NCBI RefSeq assembly: GCF_003432065.1
Contig: NZ_QWDE01000006.1
Location: forward strand, 62,001-126,000
Origin: Mucilaginibacter terrenus
GTDB lineage: Bacteria; Bacteroidota; Bacteroidia; Sphingobacteriales; Sphingobacteriaceae
Length of the DNA: 64,000 nt
Direction of reading: 5' to 3'
In this document: positions 52,321 through 60,131 of the stretch, one piece after another
Layout: every line of letters starts with the position of its first letter
How positions within the stretch are numbered: the stretch's first letter is position 1
Notes under the pieces: generated by a model
What the model was told of the DNA's origin: nothing
Databases searched by the model: none
The model's input: only the letters and a program-made list of their open reading frames with translations
Program-made: the position numbers and the translations under genes

Positions 52321-54411
52321 ATGAATAAGAGATTTTTTACCTTTTTAGCTTTTATACTTTTAAGCAGTGCTACTTTCGCGCAGAGTATAATCTCGTTTAA
52401 AGCTATGGGCCATAATGATGACGAACCTATTTTCGGCATGAGTGGCGCCACTTCCTTTTATTTCAAGATAACACCTCAGTATGAAATAAATGGCAGCAAG
52501 CTAGTTTTGTATTATGAGCCGTCGCAGGCATTGCTGCGCGATAAATCTTACATTAACGTATTCATCGGTTCTAAGCCGGTTTTCAGTGGGCGTTTAAATG
52601 CAGATTCTATCCAGAAGATAACGCTTAACCTCACCCGTGCAGATGTATCTCCTGATAACTTTCTTAAGATCACCGTTAAAACACTGCTAACCATTACGGA
52701 TGACCAGTGCCGCGACCTGGATAACCCGGCTATGTGGCTTAAGATTAAAAACTACTCATACCTGTCGCTGATTAAAAGCAACAAGAACTTCTTTAACAAC
52801 ATCAATATTAGCAACTGCTTTGATTCCAAACAGGCAATAGTATACCCGGCTAACCCAACCCTGCATGACCTTAAAGCGGTAGCCTGGGCGTATTCGCGTA
52901 TGAAAAAAACGCAGCAAAGAAGTATTGGCGTGTACGAAGCGGGTAAACTGCCAGACAGTATTAAGAATTACATAATGGTGGGTAACGTGTCTTCGTTCAC
53001 GGCAGACAAACGCCCGTTTATAAAAGTTACTCCTCAAAAAGGCCAGGGATTGTTTTACCTGCACAAGGCACTAAGCACCACTACCGATACCATAACCCGT
53101 ATGGTGGATGTTGGCGGCAGATTTAAACCTGTAAAAACTATTGCCCAGGAAGTTGTGCCTACCGAGATATTATTTGTTACCGGCGGTGACGATACCGGTT
53201 ACGAAAAAACCATCACTGCGTTAGGTAACATGAATATCCTGAACTCGACCTTTGGTGATTTCCTGCTGGTAAACAAGGCGCAGAACCAGTTCTTTAAAAC
53301 CATTGACGAGAACCGCTCTAAATTGTCGCTTAAGCAAATTGGCGGCGTAAGCGATTTCCTTTCTGGGATTGGCTCGTTAAAGAGCGCCTTTAACTTTAAG
53401 AACTCCGATTTTAGCTTCACACCAAAAGAGGTAGAGATACGCATAGTTGGTAATTACAGCAGCCTTAACCCGGGGGACCGTGGCTTCTTTAACATCTACC
53501 TGAATGGTTTATTACTCAGCAGCGAGAAGTTAGATGCATCAGGCAAGCTAAATACTACGGTAACCATTAACCGTTACCAGCACCACAAATACAATACGCT
53601 GGAGGCCGAGTTCCGCTTTTACCCTAACAACGGCAATTGCAAGAACAGCTTTACTAACTTCTTTGCGGAGATTGATGTAGACAAATCATACCTGGAATCT
53701 AAAAACCCTTTTATCACCAGCGATCTTAGCTTCTATCAATACCCGGAAGCCTTTAACAATGGCACGACCAAAATTGTGGTATCTAAAGATTACGCCAAGT
53801 ACGCTGCGGGCGCAATGGGCGAGATTATCTATGAGTTGAACAATAACATCAACGCTAATAATTTTCCGGAATTTGTTTACTCTGATAATATTCAGGTAAG
53901 TGACCTTAAAAAGAACAACATTATTGCGCTGCTTTCTAAGGACGATAAGCTTTTCAAGAACAAGGAATTCCCGGACGCTCCAATCCAGTTCGACCGCAAC
54001 TTCCGCCTGTATAATACTGATAATAATACCGTTGTTTATTCCCTGTCTGACACTACTTCCAATGGTTTAGCACAGATATTTTACGGCCGCAGCAACAACG
54101 CTACGCTGGTATTAACAGCAACAGGTAAGCATCTGGCCGACGCGTTCCTTTCGGCTTCGCGCTCGATAACCGAGCAGCTTTCTACATTGAGCAGCAACGT
54201 TTGTATATCTGATGTGAATGGCAACAAGTATTTGTTCAACATCAATAAATCAAGCGAAAACCTGGAGTATATTGATACTAAAAGCGCACTTACCCGCTTC
54301 TGGGACAATTACAACCTATACATACTATTGGGTATCCTGGTGCTGATATTACTGTCGTTCCTGTACATTCGTTCGAAGGTTCAGAAATCACAGGAATTGT
54401 TTAACGATTAA
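52321..54411 (+). CDS. BcsB-like periplasmic exopolysaccharide synthase subunit
   Basis: A 696-residue protein with a signal peptide (about 1-21, SSATFAQ), a long beta-rich periplasmic body and one C-terminal transmembrane helix (about 662-684, YILLGILVLILLSFLYI) with a short cytoplasmic tail. This layout and segments such as TITDDQCRDLDNPAMWLKI match BcsB, the periplasmic partner of cellulose synthase that guides the growing glucan. It is a little shorter than typical BcsB (about 720-780). It lies between the histidine kinase and a glycosyltransferase. Similarity is moderate, so BcsB-like is the safest label. Confidence 0.82.
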   Translation: MNKRFFTFLAFILLSSATFAQSIISFKAMGHNDDEPIFGMSGATSFYFKITPQYEINGSKLVLYYEPSQALLRDKSYINVFIGSKPVFSGRLNADSIQKITLNLTRADVSPDNFLKITVKTLLTITDDQCRDLDNPAMWLKIKNYSYLSLIKSNKNFFNNINISNCFDSKQAIVYPANPTLHDLKAVAWAYSRMKKTQQRSIGVYEAGKLPDSIKNYIMVGNVSSFTADKRPFIKVTPQKGQGLFYLHKALSTTTDTITRMVDVGGRFKPVKTIAQEVVPTEILFVTGGDDTGYEKTITALGNMNILNSTFGDFLLVNKAQNQFFKTIDENRSKLSLKQIGGVSDFLSGIGSLKSAFNFKNSDFSFTPKEVEIRIVGNYSSLNPGDRGFFNIYLNGLLLSSEKLDASGKLNTTVTINRYQHHKYNTLEAEFRFYPNNGNCKNSFTNFFAEIDVDKSYLESKNPFITSDLSFYQYPEAFNNGTTKIVVSKDYAKYAAGAMGEIIYELNNNINANNFPEFVYSDNIQVSDLKKNNIIALLSKDDKLFKNKEFPDAPIQFDRNFRLYNTDNNTVVYSLSDTTSNGLAQIFYGRSNNATLVLTATGKHLADAFLSASRSITEQLSTLSSNVCISDVNGNKYLFNINKSSENLEYIDTKSALTRFWDNYNLYILLGILVLILLSFLYIRSKVQKSQELFND

Positions 54412-54459
54412 TGTACAGCACAACTGTGTACATTAACTTAACAAAAAGACTAATTTTTC

Positions 54460-56304
54460 ATGCGTATGTCTATTCCTGAATTGCTGATCAAAGACGGCTT
54501 TATTACAGCAGATGACCGTGAAAAAATTGAAAAGCATTCTAAAGAGTCGGGGCTGTCTTTTATAAAGATAGCCCTCACACTCGGCTATATTTCCCGGAAG
54601 AATTACGAACGTTCTTTAATTGAGGCCGGCTACGCATTTGCGCCTATAAGAGATCTGCCGTATGATACCGAAGTATTAAGCAAAATAGATCTGTCTTTTG
54701 CAAGCGAGCGCATGGCGTTACCGCTGCGGATAGAAAACGGCAAGGTTGTGGTAGTAATGGCCAACCCTGACGATGATCTTTTTATTGACTTTATAAAGTT
54801 CACTTACGACCTTGACCCGGAGATCATCCTCGCGTCGGATCTTGATATTACCTGGCTGAGCAACAAGCTTATTGGTGAGAAATATGTAAAATCATCAGTT
54901 TTTGAGTTGCTCAAGCGCGATCCGGATAGTTCAGCTATTGTTACCTTTTCGTCGCCGCAACTGGTTTTTATATTCACGTTGATAGCCGTTGTGGCAATAG
55001 GGCTGGTTTTAAGCTTTAAGAACACCTCTATCATCATTAACGTCATCATCAGTTCCTTCTTTTTGGTTGCTATTATCTTCAAGTTATTTCTGGCCTTAGT
55101 TGGCTCGCGTTTCGAGCTGCACCAGGCGGTAACCAAAGACGAGCTGAAGCAGGTGGTAGATGACGAGCTGCCTATCTACACCATCCTGCTGCCGGTTTAT
55201 AAAGAAGATAAGCTGATAAAGAAGTTAATTTGGAACCTGCAGGCACTTGATTATCCGCGCCATAAGCTGGACGTAAAGCTGCTGATTGAGGAAGACGATG
55301 ACAAGACGCTGAATGCCGTGCGCAACCTTGATTTCCCTGCGATTTTCGAAGTAGTGGTGGTGCCGTTTCATATGCCTAAAACAAAGCCGAAGGCTTGTAA
55401 CTACGGCTTGCACTTCGCGCGTGGCAAATACCTTACAATTTATGACGCTGAAGACATCCCTGATACTGACCAGCTAAAGAAGGTGGTTTCGCTGTTTGGT
55501 AAGCTCCCGTCGGAATACATTTGCGTACAAAGCGCGCTTAATTACTTTAACCGTAATGAGAATTTTCTTACCAGGATGTTCACCCTGGAGTATTCCTATT
55601 GGTTTGATTACATGCTGCCAGGCCTGGATACTTTGGATATCCCAATACCGCTGGGCGGCACCAGTAACCACTTTAAATTGGCCGAACTAGTTGAACTTGG
55701 CGCCTGGGATCCCTTTAACGTAACAGAAGATGCCGATCTGGGTGTACGCGCTTATGCCAAAGGTTACAAGATTGCCATTATCAACTCCACTACTTACGAA
55801 GAGGCAAATAACGAACCCTTTAACTGGATCCGTCAGCGCTCTCGCTGGATAAAGGGCTACATGCAAACCTACCTGGTTCACATGCGTAATCCTGCGGCTT
55901 TGTGGCGGGAGATAGGCTGGAAAGGCTTTCTTGGCTTTAACTTCTTTATCGGCGCCACTCCCGTGATATTTTTGGTTTACCCACTGCTGCTAACCTTTTT
56001 TATCTGCTACATTATATTTGACCTCACCAGCATCCGTACACTTTTCCCGGATTGGGTGCTGTTCATGTCTATTTTTAACCTGATGGTTGGCAATATCCTC
56101 ATGATTTATGTAAACATGATGGCGGTATTCAAGCGCAGGTATTACGAGTTGATATTGTTTGCTATCGCAAACCCAATCTATTGGTTGATGCATAGCATAT
56201 CAGCCTATAAAGGGCTGTATCAGCTGGTTGTTAATCCCTTTTACTGGGAGAAAACCAATCACGGTTTAAGCAAGGTAAATAACCCTACAAACGTTGTAAA
56301 ATGA
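54460..56304 (+). CDS. GT2 polysaccharide synthase with N-terminal MshEN/T2SSE_N-like domain
   Basis: A 614-residue fusion. Residues about 1-145 resemble the MshEN/T2SSE_N domain: two tandem helical motifs (LLIKDGFITADDREKIEKH and IALTLGYISRKNYERSL), then a beta-alpha part with LPLRIENGKVVVVMANPDD. Two membrane helices (about 167-185 and 190-212) lead to a processive GT2 domain (about 235-480) with the acidic motifs at Asp329/Asp332 (YDAEDIPD), TED at 422-424 and QRSRW at 459-463; at least three more membrane segments follow. It probably polymerises a beta-linked glycan and passes it to the BcsB-like partner. The MshEN Arg and Gly of RLGxxL, important for cyclic-di-GMP binding, are not seen, so ligand binding is uncertain. 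It overlaps the next gene by four bases. Confidence 0.85.
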   Translation: MRMSIPELLIKDGFITADDREKIEKHSKESGLSFIKIALTLGYISRKNYERSLIEAGYAFAPIRDLPYDTEVLSKIDLSFASERMALPLRIENGKVVVVMANPDDDLFIDFIKFTYDLDPEIILASDLDITWLSNKLIGEKYVKSSVFELLKRDPDSSAIVTFSSPQLVFIFTLIAVVAIGLVLSFKNTSIIINVIISSFFLVAIIFKLFLALVGSRFELHQAVTKDELKQVVDDELPIYTILLPVYKEDKLIKKLIWNLQALDYPRHKLDVKLLIEEDDDKTLNAVRNLDFPAIFEVVVVPFHMPKTKPKACNYGLHFARGKYLTIYDAEDIPDTDQLKKVVSLFGKLPSEYICVQSALNYFNRNENFLTRMFTLEYSYWFDYMLPGLDTLDIPIPLGGTSNHFKLAELVELGAWDPFNVTEDADLGVRAYAKGYKIAIINSTTYEEANNEPFNWIRQRSRWIKGYMQTYLVHMRNPAALWREIGWKGFLGFNFFIGATPVIFLVYPLLLTFFICYIIFDLTSIRTLFPDWVLFMSIFNLMVGNILMIYVNMMAVFKRRYYELILFAIANPIYWLMHSISAYKGLYQLVVNPFYWEKTNHGLSKVNNPTNVVK

Positions 56305-57866
56305 GAATCAGCAGATCGGCCAGCCTACTGTTCCTTAGCGTTATACTGATGGTGTATTACCTGGTGGCGGGTATATATCTTAACAACCTTGGGTACTACA
56401 ATCACGAGTCGTTGTTTTACATAGAAAAGGCGCGTATAGTTTTTGATGGCGTCGGTGCACGCCTAAAGGTAATGGGCCTTACCGCACCAATGATACCATT
56501 CCTCACTACCTTTTTCTTTACGTTCATCAGCTATACGCTGGCGCCGGTGCTGGCGTCGGCAATTGGCACGGCGGTATTGTTTTATGTAAGTGCAAGTACC
56601 CTTATCCGCCGCCAAAGCGACGACTTTTATATGTACCTGCTGCTTGCCATGTTCCTGTTCCACCCTGGCATTTTGTACGTGGCTTGTTCGGGGAAAAGCA
56701 TCTATCTCATACTGATGTTCTTCTTCCTGTTCTTCTTGAACCTGCTTAAATTTTACCGCAGCAACACCACTTTCCACGTGTCAATTGCCAGTATATGTTT
56801 GGTAACGCTCATCTTCTGCGACTATCGTTTCGTGTGGCTTACGCTGTTCTTTTTACCGCTGGTACTGGCCATTACCCTGCACAGCCTTAACCTGGGCGAG
56901 CAGGAGAGCATCTTCCGCCTGTTTTTGAGCTTTAACAGCCCTAGCCTGAGGCGTAAGCTTACCAACAAAACTTTTGCGCTGTACATTATATTATTTGCCC
57001 TGCCGCTGGTGGCTGTAATTTGCTACAAGCTACTGAACCTCACCCACGCCAGCGACCTCAACTACTTCAACGAAAGCCCCTATGCCACCTGGAACGTACT
57101 GGTAGATAAGCTTAGTTTCGACCAGCAGACTACTAATGCCAATTACCAGATACCCGAGCTTAGCCTGCTGCTGTCTGCGCGCGTCATCCTGTTCTGCCCT
57201 ATGATACTCATCGCCATATACCTTTTCCGCGAGAGTACCTACCAGGTGCTTACTATACTTACCCCCTTTGCTTTCATAGAGTTTCTGCACCTGAAGTACG
57301 ACAAGGTATACCTGGGCTACCAGTACTACCTCATATTTCTGATGCTGGCTTTCCTGGGGGTTATGGTGAAATTACACACCGTAAAGAACCAGAAAGCGTT
57401 CCGGATTATGATGGGGGTGGTAATGGCGCTGCAGCTTTACACCGGGTGGTATTTCCTGGCGCACAGTAGTTTGCCTGAAGAACGTAACTTCATGACTGTA
57501 CTTACTACCCGCACTATCGACGAAAGCGAGACCCAGAATGCCGACGTAGCCAACTACATCAACAGCCTGCCCGATGATGCCCGCATAGTGGTTGACGATG
57601 CCACTGCCTACTCAGTAGTGGCCTTTGTGCACTCGGCTAAGATACATACGCTCACCATGCCGTATCAGCCTAACTTCCTGAGTGCCTTGGAGTCGCCGGA
57701 CAAGTATGCCGACTACATTGTAATAGCCACCGCCAAAAACGCCGTTACCGGTTACACCCAGCTGAACAACCGCTACCTCATCAGCATTAAGCAGAATATC
57801 CCCCAGCTGCAGTTTAAAAAAGTGTACGAAACCGACGACTGGGTTATCTACCGCGTGGTGAAATAG
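56301..57866 (+). CDS. Polytopic membrane protein, GT-C-like
   Basis: A 521-residue integral membrane protein with about ten to twelve hydrophobic segments across residues 8-405 and a C-terminal soluble domain (about 410-521) likely outside the cytoplasm. The layout, with an early loop containing a short acidic/His segment (NHESLFYIEKAR), resembles GT-C glycosyltransferases of the PMT/ArnT superfamily, but I see no decisive signature. Its ATG overlaps the TGA of the synthase gene, so it is translationally coupled and should act in the same polysaccharide pathway, as transferase, modifier or export helper. Confidence 0.6.
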   Translation: MRISRSASLLFLSVILMVYYLVAGIYLNNLGYYNHESLFYIEKARIVFDGVGARLKVMGLTAPMIPFLTTFFFTFISYTLAPVLASAIGTAVLFYVSASTLIRRQSDDFYMYLLLAMFLFHPGILYVACSGKSIYLILMFFFLFFLNLLKFYRSNTTFHVSIASICLVTLIFCDYRFVWLTLFFLPLVLAITLHSLNLGEQESIFRLFLSFNSPSLRRKLTNKTFALYIILFALPLVAVICYKLLNLTHASDLNYFNESPYATWNVLVDKLSFDQQTTNANYQIPELSLLLSARVILFCPMILIAIYLFRESTYQVLTILTPFAFIEFLHLKYDKVYLGYQYYLIFLMLAFLGVMVKLHTVKNQKAFRIMMGVVMALQLYTGWYFLAHSSLPEERNFMTVLTTRTIDESETQNADVANYINSLPDDARIVVDDATAYSVVAFVHSAKIHTLTMPYQPNFLSALESPDKYADYIVIATAKNAVTGYTQLNNRYLISIKQNIPQLQFKKVYETDDWVIYRVVK

Positions 57867-57871
57867 CGTTC

Positions 57872-58009
57872 AAAAGTGTTCAGGTTTTTTTGTGTTGCGC
57901 GGGGTTGAACACTCGTTTAAACCTTTAAAAACCACACTTTTATGCAGCAATTAGTTTTGCTAAATACAGGTTTATTTGTATTTATACAATTTTTTCTGTA
58001 TATTTACAG
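57872..58009 (+). repeat. Composite intergenic element, copy B
   Basis: Contains AAAAGTGTTCAGGTTTTTTT with the inverted TGAACACT at 57906-57913, the box ACCTTTAAAAACCACAC (57921-57937) and TGCTAAAT-n5-TTTATTTG from 57958, ending with TTACAG (58004-58009). The same boxes in the same order occur at 21696-21888. The hairpin starts six bases after the preceding stop. Confidence 0.6.
57975..58006 (+). promoter_or_regulatory. Probable promoter of the AAA ATPase gene
   Basis: TTTG (57975-57978), 20-base spacer and TATATTTA (57999-58006), a one-mismatch TAnnTTTG. Two short inverted repeats, AAATACA/TGTATTT and CTGTA/TACAG, overlap it and could be operators. Confidence 0.5.
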
Positions 58010-58043
58010 CTCTCGATTATAAACCTCCCAAAACTTACCTTTC

Positions 58044-59135
58044 ATGCCTGCATCTTATTACGAACCCCTCGAGGGCTCCGAACGCCCTGCTATTATTAAC
58101 CAGATACGCGACGAAATCCGCCGCGGCACCAAACGCCTCCGCAAACATGGCCTCGACCCTACCGTGTATGCCGACCCTTCCCGCTCGCAGCTGCTGCTCA
58201 TCAAAACCGGCGACGAGTGGATGCGGCAGCAACGCAACAAACCTGCGCCCCGACGGCTGTTTGGCGATTTCTGGTTCGAGCATGAGCTGTGCATTATGTT
58301 TGCCGATACCAACCTGGGCAAAAGCGTGCTGGCCGTGCAAATAGGCAGCAGCCTGGCCCTCCACACCGCCGTTGGCCCCTTTGCCAACGAGCTTACCCAG
58401 CCCGCCCGCGTGCTGTATGTAGATTTTGAACTTACGGCCAAACAGTTTGAGCAGCGGTACCAGCACCCCGTGGCGGGCAGCCGGCACTTTGGCCACACCT
58501 TTTACCGGGCCGAACTTAACCCCCGGGCAGATAACCCCGCTTTTTATGACGACCGCAACGCCTACATCCTCTCGGCTCTGGAGGGTGCCATTACCCGCAC
58601 CAATGCCGGCGTGCTCATTATTGATAACCTTACCTGCATCCGCAGCAGTACCGAACGCGCCGCCGATGCCCTCCCGCTGATGCAGCAGCTAAAGGCACTA
58701 AAAACCACCTACAAGCTCAGCATACTGGCGCTGGCCCATACCCCCAAGCGCAACACCGCCAAACCCATTACCGTGAACGACCTGCAGGGCAGCAAAATGC
58801 TCATCAACTTTGCCGACAGCGCCTTTGCCATAGGCCAAAGCCAGCGCGACCCATCTAAACGCTACCTTAAACAGATTAAACAGCGCAGCGCCCAGCAGCA
58901 ATACGGCGAGCAGAACGTATGCACCGGCCACCTGGTAAAAGAGCTGAATAATTTGAAGTACATGTTTGATGGCCACAGTACCGAAGACGAGCACCTGCAG
59001 AAACGCACCCGGGCACTACAGCAGCAGCAAGCCCAGGAGCTGCACCGGCAGGGACACGGTTACCGCCACATCAGCCGTGTACTTGGCATTAGCACCGGCA
59101 CAGTAAGCAAACTGCTTGCAGGGCATACCGGCTAA
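58044..59135 (+). CDS. AAA_25/RepA-like ATPase with C-terminal helix-turn-helix
   Basis: A 363-residue RecA-fold ATPase of the AAA_25 group. The Walker A is MFADTNLGKSVLAVQ, a variant in which the first glycine is replaced; Walker B is LIIDNLTCIRSS after a VLYVDFEL strand. The end of the core has LAHTPKRN and LQGSKMLINFADSAFAIGQS, as in plasmid RepA-like helicases and related proteins. The C-terminal 30 residues form a resolvase-type helix-turn-helix (YRHISRVLGISTGTVSKLL). It is visibly GC-richer than its neighbours, suggesting transfer. Role may be DNA replication or mobile-element related; no partner gene is adjacent. Confidence 0.78.
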   Translation: MPASYYEPLEGSERPAIINQIRDEIRRGTKRLRKHGLDPTVYADPSRSQLLLIKTGDEWMRQQRNKPAPRRLFGDFWFEHELCIMFADTNLGKSVLAVQIGSSLALHTAVGPFANELTQPARVLYVDFELTAKQFEQRYQHPVAGSRHFGHTFYRAELNPRADNPAFYDDRNAYILSALEGAITRTNAGVLIIDNLTCIRSSTERAADALPLMQQLKALKTTYKLSILALAHTPKRNTAKPITVNDLQGSKMLINFADSAFAIGQSQRDPSKRYLKQIKQRSAQQQYGEQNVCTGHLVKELNNLKYMFDGHSTEDEHLQKRTRALQQQQAQELHRQGHGYRHISRVLGISTGTVSKLLAGHTG

Positions 59136-59286
59136 CAAGCCTAACCAGTATCAACTAATTTTCTTAACCTCCACCTACTGAGCCTCTCGAAGCACTATCA
59201 CCACAGCATGGAGTAAACTTTTAAAAACAAAGATTATCTTTATTTCATTCATTGCTTTAATATAAACCCCCAAGCCCCCCTTGTTT

Positions 59287-59961
59287 ATGTCAGTTATACA
59301 ACCATCGCGAACCAACCCCGCCAATGTAACACAACGTAAAAGTTACTCCCGCCCTTTGCGATTATGGCATTGGCTGAACTTTATCGTTATCAGCGGCTCG
59401 CTTATCACGGTACTTATTAATTCCACCATTACTGACGACGGTACAACTTCAGGCATTATAAAGGGTGAATTACAGAAGCAGGGTAGTACGGTTACCGATA
59501 ATCAATTGCGCCCAGCAGTACACGCCCTTAGCGATAGTGTTTGGGCCGTACACATCTATTTCGGTTATGCTTTGGCAGCACTGCTGGCCTTCAGGCTTGT
59601 ACTCGAATTTTTCCAGCTTGCCGATCAAAAGTTTATCCGCCAACTCAAAAGCGCCTACCAAAAATTCCAGACCGTTGAGGCCGAGCGGCAGGTTGGGCGG
59701 CATGAACTTACCGTGAAGCTAATTTATGGTGCATTTTATCTGCTGTTGTTAATTATGGCACTCACGGGTTTATTTTTAGCGTTTGAGGATGCACTTGCTG
59801 CCTACAAAAGCATGCGCCACACCATAAAAGAAATACATGGTTTTTGCATGTACCTCATCATCGCATTTATAGTAGTGCACCTGGCGGGTGTTTACCTGGC
59901 CGAACGTAAGGATGGTAAAGGCATTGTATCAGATATGATCAATGGCGGCACAAAGCAGTAA
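59287..59961 (+). CDS. Cytochrome b561-like membrane protein
   Basis: A 224-residue di-heme b-type cytochrome of the cytochrome b561/Ni-Fe-hydrogenase b-subunit superfamily. Four membrane helices are visible: about 25-42, 85-105, 145-165 and 185-205. Haem-ligand histidines lie in RLWHWLNF, AVHIYFGYAL, EIHGFCMYL and FIVVHLAGVYLAE. It likely passes electrons between quinones and a periplasmic partner. No hydrogenase or partner gene is near. Start: ATG at 59287; the upstream TTG at 59281 is less likely. Confidence 0.85.
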   Translation: MSVIQPSRTNPANVTQRKSYSRPLRLWHWLNFIVISGSLITVLINSTITDDGTTSGIIKGELQKQGSTVTDNQLRPAVHALSDSVWAVHIYFGYALAALLAFRLVLEFFQLADQKFIRQLKSAYQKFQTVEAERQVGRHELTVKLIYGAFYLLLLIMALTGLFLAFEDALAAYKSMRHTIKEIHGFCMYLIIAFIVVHLAGVYLAERKDGKGIVSDMINGGTKQ

Positions 59962-60017
59962 GCGCGGCTTGCCTTACTTTGGCGGAATCTATTCAAATTT
60001 CATTAAGACGTCGACAT

Positions 60018-60050
60018 TGAACCCGCCGCAAGCAACGACGCTTGCGGTAG
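60018..60050 (-). repeat. REP-like palindrome, left copy
   Basis: CCGCAAGC and GCTTGCGG form a perfect 8-bp stem with a six-base loop. Its reverse complement starts CTACCGCAAGCGTC, identical over 14 bases to the repeat at 63379-63407, and continues with similarity to TTCA. The two copies are in inverted orientation around the SIR2-STAND gene. Confidence 0.7.
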
Positions 60051-60131
60051 TGGCGCAATAATTTAAGGTGCAGTTTGAAACGTCCAAGTAATTAAATATA
60101 TTTAAATTTCTTTTATATTCCTAGACCAGTT

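Noticed and set aside
57976-58344. A frame overlapping the start of the AAA ATPase gene in another register
   Set aside because: It shadows a GC-rich gene with recognisable ATPase motifs; high-GC genes give long false frames.
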